Positions 26,501 through 38,200 of a stretch of 64,000 nt of DNA are shown piece by piece. This DNA comes from Quillaja saponaria (Eukaryota; Streptophyta; Magnoliopsida; Fabales; Quillajaceae). How positions within the stretch are numbered: the first letter of the stretch is position 1; the number at the start of each line of letters is the position of its first letter. The position numbers and the translations under genes are program-made. The DNA is taken from NCBI GenBank assembly GCA_029379385.1, contig CM055606.1:14533142-14597141 (forward strand), given 5' to 3'. The notes beneath the pieces were generated by a model that saw nothing but the letters and a program-made list of their open reading frames with translations, did no database searches and was not told the DNA's origin.

Positions 26501-27259
26501 AATTCACATATGTTAGAATGCACAAGATCTAACAATTGTGTATTTCTTTCAACTTTAGGAAATTATTTCTTTGTCATTTTTGCTTGTATGCCAATTTCAC
26601 ATTTACCTACATGTTTCTTTATGCAAGTAATGTATCCATTTCTTGACATAAAACTTAAAGAACCAAAATTCAAGTGACCTAATCTAAGAATGCCATAAAT
26701 GAGTATCAGACTTAGCAATATAAACAAAAATATTATTTATTGCATTAATAATACTTAGTTTGAACATCCCACCACACAAATATCTTTTTCCTACAAATAC
26801 ATTATTCTTAGAAATTATTACATTGTTAGACTCTATGACGATCTTGAATCCTTTCTTTGAAAGCAAACTTGCAGAAACCAAATTCTTTCGAATTTCTAGA
26901 ACATGAAAAACATTCAGTAAAATTAACTTCTGTCCAGAAGTGAAGTTCAATTCTACAGTCCCTTTTCCTTGTACTTGGGCTGTACCATAGTTTTCCATTA
27001 AAACTTTTTCAGATTCTATAATTTCTGTATAGGTCTTGAATGAACTTCTATTATTGCAAACATGAATGGTTGCACCATAATCCAACCTTTTCAGATTTTT
27101 TGTTGCATCAGCAGCCATATTGACTTCTGTTATCATCAATTCTATTATTTCGTTCTCCATCATATATTTGTTGTCAAAGATCTCCATCAAAATTTCAAAA
27201 AGGATAAGAGCAAAATTTTCTATTAGAATCTCCCATAACTTCCAAGAAAAAATTGTCAA
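23521..27259 (-). pseudogene. Decayed copia gag-pol internal region
   Basis: Domains occur in copia order on the minus strand. A protease-like segment has LDYGATIHVCNN (about 27075-27040; the family motif is D-S-G-A, so the Ser is Tyr). The GAG-pre-integrase motif reads WHS then, one frame over, RLGHLNFGSL, a frameshift near 26683. In the integrase (26143-26535), the usual HSD reads VHSNICE, so the first catalytic Asp appears to be Asn; IIRSDRGGEY and PYTPQQNGLVERKNRTL are kept. Reverse transcriptase has GCKWVFRLKYNIDGSI (25198-25476) and YVDDLLIFG (about 25000-24975). RNase H has YCDSEATMCLAHNKIYNGKS and ADPLTKALPRD (24050-24391). Several stops separate the pieces. A CCHC gag was not found, so the 5' part is deleted or replaced. 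The element is inactive. Confidence 0.95.
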
Positions 27260-27670
27260 ATTAATCCAGCAAGAATATTAATTAGATTCATTGTATCTGC
27301 AATAATTAAAAATAATCATATAACAATTTTCTTTTTTGTAAGTCTGATTACTCTTACCGTAATCACTTATTAAAGCTAATTAAGTTTTCCAATGATCATA
27401 GACACACTGTAAATTGAAGGTCTTTTCTAATCATCACATCATATTTTTTTTTAATTATTATTCTTAACAACTTTACATTTATATATGCAATAATTTTTTT
27501 TCCTCAACGACAATACTTTATCTTTTTGCAAAATAACATTCATAACCATATGCACCACAAACATCACATTACTTACCAACATCGTAAAATTATTAGTTTC
27601 GTATCAAAAATGGAAAACACTACCTCACGTACGTTATATATTTTCATTGCACACAAGTATTGATACCAAT

Positions 27671-28281
27671 TATAAAAAAACATAGTTGAAACTTTCAAAA
27701 TATAAGAAAAAGATAGATTTAATTAAAATCTAAAACTTCATCAACTCAGTTTTTCCATCAAACAAAATTATTTTCACTCAAAATTTTAGAAGCATTAAAA
27801 ATCACCTTGACATCTTGCATCCATATCAACTTTCAAGATTGTTGGAAAAATTTAGGTAAATACAAATATTCTAGTTTCAAAAATTATGAATTATGGCAAT
27901 TTAATAAAATAAGCGATTCACTAATTAGAAAGATAGTATCACAAAATCATATGCTAAGTATTGTCCTTAAATGTTAATTTCTGCTATTCTCGAATTATAT
28001 GTCAAATACAGAGAGACTCTTGACGGATCAATCTTTCAAGAATAGATTGTGAATTGTTTTATGAATTCTGCACACATGAACGACAATCCATAGCGAGCAG
28101 TCACAATTCTTCTTTCCAGGACATGGAGTACAACAAATTTGGAATAAGGATATTCGAGGACAAATTCAGAAATTATGTTGGTGTGTTTTAGATTTGGGTC
28201 ACATGTCCTCCTTATATAAGGACAGCTCCAACAGTCATAAGACAAGGAATTCATTTGTCGTAAATAAATAATTATTTTTCT
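27671..28281 (-). repeat. Possible unrelated LTR with PBS
   Basis: On the minus strand, TTGGTATCAATACTTG (about 27670-27655) resembles the primer-binding site used by copia elements (TGGTATCAGAGC). Upstream lies a block that would start TGTTAGAAAAATAATT at 28281 and holds a strong CCTTATATAAGG box at 28210-28221. By eye its sequence does not match the 3' LTR at 22931-23520, and the presumed 3' end lacks the CA. It may be another element's LTR or a host promoter; the call is weak. Confidence 0.25.
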
Positions 28282-29105
28282 AACAGACAAAAACGGCTAA
28301 GTTTTAATGCCGTAATTTGAATATTTCTTGACTCCAATGACTAGTTCTCAACCGCTATATCCCAACGGTTATATTCTAATAATTAATTTACAATAGCTAA
28401 TTAAAAACACCTACATAAATAAAATTTACAACAATAATCTTAATCACGAACTAATTAATTACTTTCCTGAATTAAATGGTGTAGTTTTTACAAGCTAAAC
28501 CAATAAACCAAACTAATATTATCAAGGTAAAATAAAAATAAAAATTGGATTACTTCCATGGAAAAGAATTTGTTGCATATAATTAAAAATCTTAATTAAG
28601 ACTGAATTAGTTGAGGATTCAAATCAATTGTTTCTCTGCATTAATTATAATTTCTCTAACGCGATGCCAAAAAATAAAACATCCCTTGTAATTTTGAAAC
28701 TTTTATTCAACTTTTGTATAAAAAGAAAAAATTTGAAATCTCATTTTTGTAATAACTAATTCTCAAAGGAGGCTAATGTTTTTTAAAAAAAACCACAAAT
28801 CGTCTGCGGTTTATGGGTTGTTACTTAGTGTAAACAAATATAAAAACTTGCAAGAAACAAAAAAAATATCAATAAACTAAAACCAATTTTATCAAGTGAA
28901 CCATAGCACTCGAACAAAAGCCAAGGCTTCATGTTATTGGCTCTTCCTAATATGAAATAAAAACTTCTTTGTATATATATATATATTGTTTATATTTAAT
29001 TAATATAATTCTTTGTTAGATTTCTCTATAAATTAAGGGTTTAATTATGTGTAGATGTCTTAGTAATCAACAAAATTAAAGTTCAAAGCTTTGAATTGTT
29101 GAAGC
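28282..29105. promoter_or_regulatory. AT-rich upstream region of the small secreted peptide gene
   Basis: The last 100 bases hold a TATA box (TATAAA at 29027-29032) placed 74 bases above the ATG at 29106, which suits a plant transcription start near 29060. The segment 28796-28935 resembles 34335-34440 and 31985-32035 (GGTTTATGGGTTGTTA, AAAACTTGCAAGA), so part of it belongs to the repeat upstream of 4CL. A (TA)n run lies at 28974-28986. Confidence 0.45.
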
Positions 29106-29366
29106 ATGAGAATTGAAGTAATGTTTATGGGCTTGTTTGCAGTGTTAGTGCTTGTTCAAGTGCAAGCCTATGATTCTCTGCCTGCATTTGCTTCCTCTGC
29201 GGATGGGGGAAAGAATAAGAACTTTCCTCGTACTGTATTAGGTGAGAGACATCGAAGGTGTCGTGCTGTTGGTCATTTGAGATGCCGTGGATCACTTTAT
29301 GTAATTTCCCTTGTAGGGCTATGGAGCCCTAGCTTGGTTGTCAAGAGGATCCATATTCAAATTTGA
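29106..29366 (+). CDS. Possible small secreted peptide precursor
   Basis: The frame codes for 86 aa. Residues 1-21 (MRIEVMFMGLFAVLVLVQVQA) form a textbook signal peptide with a small residue before the likely cut. Next comes a polar region, YDSLPAFASSADGGKNKN, then a basic part with two cysteines, ERHRRCRAVGHLRCRG. The last 20 residues (SLYVISLVGLWSPSLVVKRI) look less natural, so a frameshift or missed intron near 29295 is possible. A TATA box and spacing support transcription. I do not recognise the family; it resembles precursors of plant signalling or defence peptides only in general layout. Confidence 0.45.
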   Translation: MRIEVMFMGLFAVLVLVQVQAYDSLPAFASSADGGKNKNFPRTVLGERHRRCRAVGHLRCRGSLYVISLVGLWSPSLVVKRIHIQI

Positions 29367-29504
29367 TTCTTAAATAGTTGATATTTTAATTGGTTTGATT
29401 TTGGTGTCTTTATAGTAATATGTTACCCTGCTTTAATGAGAGTACTATTTATATTAGGATTAACTAATAATTATTTACCATTATAAGTGGTTTTTTTTGG
29501 ATAT

Positions 29505-29632
29505 TCCCAGGTATCTTCACAGGTATTGCTGTAAGACTAATCTCTCAGATTCTGTCGGACTCTTTTTTAAGAAGGGACCCCTTCCAAGATGATGTCTCTA
29601 GTTTTGAATAAGTGATTTTCTTTATTAAAGAA
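29505..29632. repeat. SINE-like dispersed repeat, copy 1
   Basis: It shares GTATTGCTGTAAGACTAATC and TCTGTCGGACTC with copies at 33515, 44195 and, inverted, 60405. The family has the shape ...GGTATTGCTGTGAGACTAAT...TCGGACTCTGTT...AAGATTCAAAC. This copy lacks the far end. Confidence 0.55.
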
Positions 29633-30910
29633 AAGAAAAATCTTTTTTACAAATATAAATATTAATTTTTTTGTTTAATTTAACGATAAGATATTTTTCT
29701 TTTAGTAATTAAGATTGACTTTCTCAATTTTAATTTAATAAGTTCCTAATAACTATAATTTTTAAGCTTCTAAAAGTTATGAATTAAAATTTTAAAAAAT
29801 TACTCTGAATTAAAAGAAATATTAAGTATATTTTCATGATTATAATATTATTGTTATAACTTTTAATTCATATATTTTTTATATTTTTTCAATAATTATA
29901 TTTCAAAGTAGTTAATATTGAATTTTTTTTTCTATATTTTTTGGTTTCTAATAATTATAATGTCTTTTAGTTCTTTTCAAATTTATGAATTAGTTTTTTT
30001 TTAATACTACGAATAAAATAAATATTAAGAGTATAGTAATTATAATGCTAATGTTTTAATTTTTAATTTTTTTTATATTTTTTTCAACTATAATATTTCA
30101 ATAGTAGTTAAGATTGAATTTTTCTATTTTTTGGTTTCTAATAACTATAATGTCTTTTAGTTCTTCCCAAATTTATGAATTAAATTTTTTAAATACTATG
30201 AATTAAAAAAAATATTAAGAGTATCATTTTCATGATTATAATAATATTATTTTGAATTTTAATTATTCTCCCATCTTAAAAATTTTAAAAAATATATATA
30301 TATTTATGAATTTTAATTGTTTTGTTAAATTTATCTATATGTTTATGAATCTAAAAATGGTTTAATGAGTTTTTACTATCACATAAATACTTTTAAATTG
30401 TTATTTAGTTTATTTTATCTTTTTACTTTTTTTTTCCTAATTCTTCTCTATTTTAATACTAATAGCATTGTAATTGTTTTATGAATATTGATATTTTTTG
30501 TCCCAATTCTTTTTAATATTGATAAATCCATAATTTGTCAATAACTATATATCAATAATAATTAAGATTGAATTTCTTAATTTTTATTTATTTAATAAGT
30601 TAGAAATAATTATAAAATTATAAATTAATTTTAAAAAAATACTATAAGCTAAAATAATATTAAGAGTATAATTTTTATGATTGAAATATTATTGTGTTAA
30701 ATTTATATGTGTATATTATGAATTAAATTTTTTAATAGATTTATCTATTTTTGTAATGTTATTAACATGGAGTAATATTTTTTTATTAATTATAATTTCT
30801 TAATATGTGCATCTATTGTTGATGAACATATATGAATATATCATAAACACAATTCACGCACAGTGGGTGTGCCACGAAAATTGGTTATATATAAAAGTGA
30901 CTTAATAATA
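29633..30910. repeat. AT-rich dispersed repeat block with hairpin-like end
   Basis: Phrases such as ATTAAGAGTATAATTTTTAT and CCTAATTCTTCTCTATTTTA recur inside the block and again, in both orientations, at 59740-61255 and 62980-63645. It ends near 30845-30890 with ATCATAAACACAATTCACGC followed by GTGGGTGTGCC and TTATATATAAAAG, a terminal signature also seen near 61190 and 63597. No coding capacity exists. The short palindromic GC-richer end recalls Helitron 3' ends, but this is not certain. Confidence 0.45.
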
Positions 30911-31264
30911 GAATTTTTTGACTTTTCTTAAATACTCTTATGAGCTTTTATTATAATACAGTTACCTTTAGTTGTTATTTTACTACAAATAAACTATGAT
31001 TATTTATTTTTACTTTTTTTCTAATTATTCTCTATTTTAATATATTATCTAAGTTATGAATATTTTAGTAGTATTGTAATGTTATTTTTTATTTTTTTAA
31101 TAAAAATAAAGATATCATAGTATTTTACTTAGTCAAACCTGATTATAAATAGAAAAAAAAAAATCAATTTTTTACTTATTATTTTTTTCTAAAATAATGC
31201 CAAAAATTTCTTTAACCAAATACTAAAATCAAATTATAATAATAATAAAAAAGGCCTCTAATAT

Positions 31265-32340
31265 GTAAATCCAAGTTATAGGAACAAATATAGCCATCTC
31301 ACCTACCATTTTCATTAAAATAAACTTACTTTCACTTTTACGTGACCGCAATTTGTCTGCCTTCATCAAAAGTTGCTTTTCTGATCGATCCTATCTATTT
31401 CGGTCGGATTGATGTTTAACGCAAACTTGGTCAAATTTTGAATTGGGATGAATTATTTTTTTTTTGTGGGGTTATATGGATTGAATTGGTGAAACAATAG
31501 GATCACCCAACCCAATTATTTTGTTGAACTTGCTCAATGACTTTTTTAAAATAAAAATAAATAAATAATTGATTAGTTTAAGTTAACAGTACATGAATTT
31601 TTTGTTATTTTTTTTAATTATAAGAGAATGTGAGTAATTTCTAATAAATAATGAAATTTTAGTTTAATAAGAAATCAAAATTTAACAGAACATTTTCCTC
31701 CATTTTAGTATGTTATTTTAATTAAAAAATAATTCTAAAACTTGTGGTGATATAAAAAAATTTGATCGAGTTTCATTATAATTAGAAAAATAACTAATTG
31801 ATAAACTTTTAAAAGAAAATAAATTATATTCATAGACAATAAGTGTAAATATAAATGAAATATCAATTAGATAATTATATAATTTTTTTGTATTTTTATT
31901 TAAATTCCCAGGGACAAGAATGAAAAACTAATATTTTTGTGGGGTCAAATTTATTATTTTTTTAATTGGATACAATGTAGATCCGCCCCTGGGTTTATGG
32001 GTTGTTATTTGGCCTACACATAAAAACTTGCAAGAGCGAGATTATATTGTATAATAGTTATATTATATTTAATAGTATAAAATATTAAATTTTATATATT
32101 TATCACTATCATCGCTTAAATTATTGAATTGATTACGAGAAAAGATTGAATCAGTTGTTCACACGTACACCCCCAGGCCCCAGCATTCTGTTGCACCTCA
32201 CCAACTGCAAGTACAAAAAATGTTGACGTATTATTTACCAACTTACCTACCATTTAACGTTCACCCAATCAGATTATGCCACTTTTCAATAAACCCAAGC
32301 CCAAGCTGTTACTATTTAACGTTTCGTGTTGTTCCTATTG
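31265..32340 (+). repeat. Duplicated copy of the 4CL upstream region (promoter relic)
   Basis: Blocks here match blocks just upstream of 4CL in the same order: 31310-31440 matches 32710-32835 (GATCCTATCTATTTCGGTC), 31470-31530 matches 33780-33840 (GAAACAATAGGATCACCCA type) and 32155-32325 matches 34845-35010 (CCAGCATTCTGTTG type, AAGCCCAAGCTGTTACTA). The stretch includes an ACCTACC word at 32245-32251. No 4CL coding sequence follows, so this appears to be an orphaned promoter copy. Confidence 0.75.
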
Positions 32341-32640
32341 ATTTGGATGCAGAAACTCAGTGAAAGGGTATGACATTTTCGTTCCATTCAAATGAAATGG
32401 TGGTAGGGAGAGAGAAGGAGAAATGAGTGTTTGATTTAGAAAGGGGGTAGAGATTAAGGGAAGGACCTGAGAGAAAATTGCATTGGAAATCTAATACTTA
32501 AAATTTGAGAATTTAAAAATTAAATTACAATAATGTCCTTGTCTTATAATTGTAAATAAAATGATAGAGCTAGTCTTTTTTTTTTTTTTTTATAATTAAA
32601 AAAATAAACATTGATAATATACACTCACATGATATTCACA
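32341..32640. other. Non-coding spacer between the two upstream copies
   Basis: It begins with a purine-rich stretch (GGTAGGGAGAGAGAAGGAGAA) that could mimic a leader and then becomes AT-rich with a poly-T tract. No open frame of note. Confidence 0.4.
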
Positions 32641-33514
32641 GATATATATTAGAATTCTCGATCATATATATGTATATATATCAAAATCTCACCCATCCAT
32701 CCTTATCAGTTTCATTAAAGTAAACATATTTTCGATTTACGTGATCTCAATCTGTCTTCCATTAGTAACAATTATTTTTTCTAATTGATCCTATCTATTT
32801 CGGTCAGATTAATGTGTAACTTGAATTGGTTCAAATTAGGTTGAATCTTAGAATATGATATACATGAGGTTTTATTTAATTTAATTAGGTAATGGAAATA
32901 TTATTGATTTTAAAATTCACATCATGGTTGTTTTTTCTTTTTTTTTTTCAAGTAATTTGTTTCACTTTATGTGTGAATTCTCAAGTTATTAAATTTAATT
33001 AAAATATTCTGTTTGGTTGAAGGATCTCTATCATTTGCTATGATTCGTCCTTTATACTATATATATATATATATATTTTAACGGTTGAAATCGCTCATCA
33101 AGCCCTTTCATAAGCTAGACTTGTGTGCGTAGCAATCAAGCATAGAACAAGGGTCCAATAGAACATAAATAATCTTTTCATACTGTTATTATATATATTG
33201 TAATGAATTTTCGAAAAAATATTGGTTAGTGGGTCAACTCTGATTTATTAAGGGAAAATGCTATTTCCCTCATAAGACTTACGGTTTCCACTCAAATTCA
33301 AACTAAGGATATGGGTCCACATGATTTATCATGTTGTTTAGTGAGAGGATAAAAAAAATGTTTATTTTAATGCTCGATTTTGTATATTTAACAAATGTAA
33401 TTCTAATATATTTGTAAACTTATAAAACTAGAAAATGTAATGTTTATTTCAGCGCTCTTCTAAGCTCTAATACAATCCAACCAAAACGTACTTGTACATA
33501 GGGAATAAATTTTT

Positions 33515-33672
33515 TTTTGTTTTTCGGTTGCCTAGGTTTCTTGATCACAAGTATTGTTGTGAGACTAATTCATCGAATTTTGTTGCGACTAGAAAGCTCT
33601 TATAATAATTGTCTGTTCTAAGATTAGATTTGAACTTAAGTTCTCTCTTGAGAGTGAATATTTTTTAACATG
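33515..33672. repeat. SINE-like dispersed repeat, copy 2
   Basis: It contains TTGCCTAGGTTTCTTGATCA, GTATTGTTGTGAGACTAATT, CGAATTTTGTTGCGACT and TAAGATTAGATTTGAACTTA, aligning with the copy at 44195-44350. The GAACTTAAGTTC word sits where the other copy has the B-box-like TTCGAAC. Confidence 0.5.
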
Positions 33673-34883
33673 GAGTAGAGTAAAAAATATCCGAAAACTT
33701 GACAACTTGATCGTGACTAACCATATCAAAAATTGACTAAAGTGATATTTTGATTGGTTAGGAATATTCTTTCTGTCGGGTTCTATGGATTGGCCTTGTG
33801 AAACAATTTCAAACAATGGGATCACCCAGCCCGATGAGATTTTTATGCTAATACTTTTAAATTAGTTTTAAGGATAAATATCACTTTACCTTCTTCTAAT
33901 TTCTATAATTTTAATTTTATCAACTTGTGTTTTTCGAACTCATTGATATTATTATTAATTAATCTACCACTAACGAAATTTAAAACAATGTCAATAGATA
34001 AATTGGGAGAATCTTGTAGTAATTTGACCTTTAATTAAATGTAAATAATATTTCTAAGAAAAAAAAAATGTTTGGTAAACAATTCTACAATTTACTGCTT
34101 ACGTTTGTAAAATTAAGCCAATGTTTATTTATAGAAAATCCAACAATTATAATTTAGTTAGTACCGCCTAAGAAAAATAATTAAAGCTAAAGGGTGCTTT
34201 ATGAAAATTTATGTTATAATTAAAATAACAGTTAAATTCGGAAGACAGCATAGATACAGATTAGTCTCTTTCGATTAGTATATAACTTATTTACAAGGGG
34301 AGGACCAGTGTTTTTCTAAAAATGCAAATCTATTGTGGTTTATGGGGTTGTTATTTGGCGTTTTTAATAAATTAAAAGTACTTGTTCATATAACATATTT
34401 GATCAAGCGAACCATGTTACTCTAACATTAGCCAAGACTTCTTATAATTATTGTAGTCATAATTATATTAGATTTAATAGTATAAATTCATCGAGTTGTT
34501 CTATTGGTTAATATAGCACTCAAATAATTTTTCTCTCAAAGAGATTAAAAGTTTGAGACCTCTTAACAGATCTTGTTTGGAATAAATTTATGTTTTTATG
34601 CATGATTTAATTATTATAAGATAAATTTTTAGTTTTGGTCTGACATAAATTAAAATTTTTTTTTTTAATATAGAGTGATAGTGAATATAAAAGTAATATA
34701 GTTTGTTAGAATGTGTATTATTTAGAAGAAGGACTCATTTGTTATGGTGTAAATATTAAATTTTATAATTTATCACATCATGAGTTAAATTATTGATTTG
34801 ATTACGATTGAAATTCTGATTGGAGAAAAGGATTGAATAAGTTCACTTGTACACGTCCCGGGCCCAGCATTTTGTTGCCCCTC

Positions 34884-34935
34884 ACCAACCGCAAGTACCA
34901 AAACTCTGGACGTACTATTACGCAACTCACCAACC
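34884..34935 (+). promoter_or_regulatory. AC elements in the 4CL promoter
   Basis: Two ACCAACC words lie at 34884-34890 and 34929-34935, about 360-410 bases above the 4CL ATG. ACCAACC is the AC-II (box L type) site bound by R2R3-MYB regulators of phenylpropanoid and lignin genes. That role is known for the family; activity here is inferred. The duplicated relic has ACCAACT and ACCTACC at the matching places. An ORF reading through this promoter (34847-35203) is not considered a gene. Confidence 0.6.
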
Positions 34936-35296
34936 GGTTAACGTTCGTCCAATTAGATTATGCCATTTCCCAAATAAATCCAAATCCAAGCCCAAGCTGT
35001 TACTAACTTACTCTTTACCAAAACCACATAATCTACTACGTGGCAAAGAGAAATGGTATCTTCGTAACACGGCTTTGACATTTTATCATCACCCAATGTC
35101 CTTAATTGAAATGATTTGTCATGTAATACCCTTGAGAAACAGTAAAATACCAATCAACTCCATTTCCACAAGCTCCCACGCCCATAACTTGCTTGTGTAT
35201 TAATTAAACCCCCAATCACCCCCAAAAACAAAAGAACCAACTCCATCTTTTATTTTCTAGCTCTTTCTCTCTTTAGTTCTCATCAACCGAACAACA

Positions 35297-38200
35297 ATGG
35301 AACCGACCCATGAATACATTTTCCGTTCAAAACTCCCCGACATAAACATCCCAAACCATCTCCCATTACACACATACTGTTTCGAAAACATTTCTCTACT
35401 CAAAGACCGTCCTTGTCTCATCAATGGCAACACTGGCGAAACCTTCAATTACTCCCAAGTCCAACTCCTCGCTCGTAAAGTCGCCTCCGGTCTCAACAAC
35501 CTCGGAATCGAAAAGGGTGATGTCATCATGCTTTTAATTCAAAACTGTCACCAATTCGTCTTCGCCTTTCTTGGCGCATCATACCGCGGCGCCATCGTCA
35601 CAACTGCCAATCCTTACTACACTCCGGCCGAGGTGACGAAACAAGCTACGTCATCAAAAACCAAGCTTATTATCACTCAATCTGCTTACGTGGACAAAGT
35701 TAAGGATTTTGCAAAGGACAACAATGTCAAACTTATGTGTATTGATGATTCGTCGTCCGTAGAAGGAGTCTTACATTTCAAGGAATTAACGGAAGCAGAT
35801 GAGAATGATATTCCGGCGATTAAGATCAATCCGGATGATGTGGTGGCGCTTCCTTATTCGTCAGGGACCACCGGACTTCCGAAAGGGGCTATGTTATCAC
35901 ACAAAGGTTTAGTTACGAGTGTGGCACAACAAGTTGACGGGGACAACCCTAATCTTTATTTTAAGAATGAAGATGTGATTCTTTGTGTGCTGCCATTGTT
36001 TCATATTTATTCGCTAAATTCGATTTTGCTTTGTGGGTTAAGAGTTGGGGCAACGATTCTGATAATGCAGAAATTTGAGATCAATTTGTTGTTGGAGTTG
36101 GTGGAGAAGTATAAGGTGACAATTGCACCGTTTGTGCCGCCAATCGTTTTGGGGATTTCTAAGAGTCCAGAATTGGAACGATACGACTTGTCGTCGATTA
36201 GGATGGTGATCTCTGGTGCCGCACCTCTGGGGAAGGAATTGGAAAATGCCGTCAGGGCTAAGCTTCCAAATGCCAAGCTCGGACAGGTAAGTTCAACATT
36301 TTTCAGTTTTATTCAAAAAGTTATTTCCTTTTATGTTATATTTTTTTAAAAAGGCCTTATTGCTATTTTATCTCAAACATCCTTATTTATTATGTTTAAC
36401 TTATTTCTTGTTATTGAAGGTTGGAAACCCACCATTTATTGTCTCTCCTTTACTAAGATCAGTTTTTTTGTTTTTATTTTTTTTTAATCATATTATTCTA
36501 CGCCCGTGAAAGTTTGTTTTCAATTTTTCTTAAAAGTTTAGTTTATTTTAAAAAATAAAATAAAATTACTTGTCTTCTTTTTCAATAAAAATTGCCTATA
36601 ATTTTCTTTTAGACCTTATAATTTAATTAAAAATTCAATTTGTTCTCATATTTTATAAAGTTTAAATGTCATTTTTAGAGTTTTGAATAGGTGTCATGAT
36701 ACATGGATAAATCATATAAGATACTGTTTGCCTTGTCACCTGCATGGTTTTCAAAATTATAAGATGACATTTTAACTTTTTAAAATACAAAGATAAAATT
36801 GAATTGTCAGTCAAATAATAAGAAGTAAACTGTAGTGAAGACATAAAAATTTATCTCTACATTGTCATTCAAATTGTATTTTTAAATTTAAAAAAAAAGA
36901 TTTTTTTTTTTTTTTTGCTGCAAAAATTATATTAGAATGAGCCACATTGCCTAGTTATCATTATTAATTTTATTTTTTTGAAGTCTAACAAATGGTGTAT
37001 ATAGTTTTTTAATATTTGTTTTAAGCCTTTTTTTTTTCTCTAACATGACTTATTAATTAAGATTGTATTATAATAATAAATAAATAACTAAATAATGTTT
37101 GGTGAAAACATAAAGGAAGAAGAAATCTAAACACCAAAATAAATTATTGTTGTAAACTACACCAAAATTTTGACTATTTGAACTGGTTAATTTTTGACTT
37201 TGAGATGTCAAAGTGAATAATAAGTAGTGGATCCCACGTGGACTCATAAAGCCAAAATTATCAAATTGTCCTTTGCCTGTGACAAAGGTGGAAAATATTT
37301 TATTAGTTTAATTGTTAACAGGGTTATGGGATGACTGAAGCTGGATGTCTGTCAATGTGCTTGGCATTTGCAAAAGAGCCGTTTGAGATAAAATCAGGTG
37401 CATGCGGGACCGTAATAAGAAATGCTGAGATGAAGATAGTTGATCCCAATTCTAGGGGTTTCGCTACCTAGAAATCAAGCTGGCGAAATTTGCATTCAGA
37501 GGCCAACAGATTATGAAAGGTACATACCATTACCAAACCACCCATAATTATATTATTAATATTAAAATCCATAGATCTAAATTTTATCCTAAATCTTATC
37601 ACAATATTAGATTTCCAAAAATTTTAATTATAAATTTATGTAAAGTGACTGATATATTAGTATTATTAGGTTACCTTAATGATCGGGAGGCAACAGAAAC
37701 GACCATAGACAAAGAAGGATGGTTACAGTACGGGTGATATTGGTTATATCGACGACGACGATGAGCTATTCATTGTTGATAGGATAAAAGAATTGATCAA
37801 GTACAAGGGTTTCCAAGTGGCACCAGCTGAGTTAGAAGCTTTACTGATTGCCCATCCTGGTATCTCTGATGCTGCCGTTGTACCGTAAGTTTCCTACACT
37901 TAACCACATATGATTTGATATTTATTTAAATTTTATTCTAATATAGTTTAGTCACCGTTATTTCAGTATGAAAGATGAGGATGCAGGAGAAATTCCTGTT
38001 GCATTTGTAGTAAGATCAAACGGTTCCATGATCATCGAGGATGATATCAAGCAATATATTTCAAAACAGGTACATTTTCATAATTTTTTTTTATTAATTT
38101 GATTTATAAAACACATAGATCTTGAACTCTTATTAAGTATCTTATGACGTCAAACACATGTAATGCTGTGCTTCAACAACTTTGTATTTATGGGTGAGTG

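Larger units (their letters stand above)
32641..35015 (+). repeat. 4CL upstream region, second copy (adjacent to gene)
   Basis: This is the copy directly in front of 4CL. It is longer than the first because of inserts such as the SINE-like unit at 33515-33672 and AT-rich DNA. It contains an (AT)n run at 33060-33076. The last 170 bases are the best conserved part between the two copies, which suggests function or recent origin. Confidence 0.7.

Noticed and set aside
34847..35203. 118-codon plus-strand frame just above 4CL
   Set aside because: It lies in the 4CL promoter, contains the AC elements, is matched by the duplicated promoter block and has no family features.
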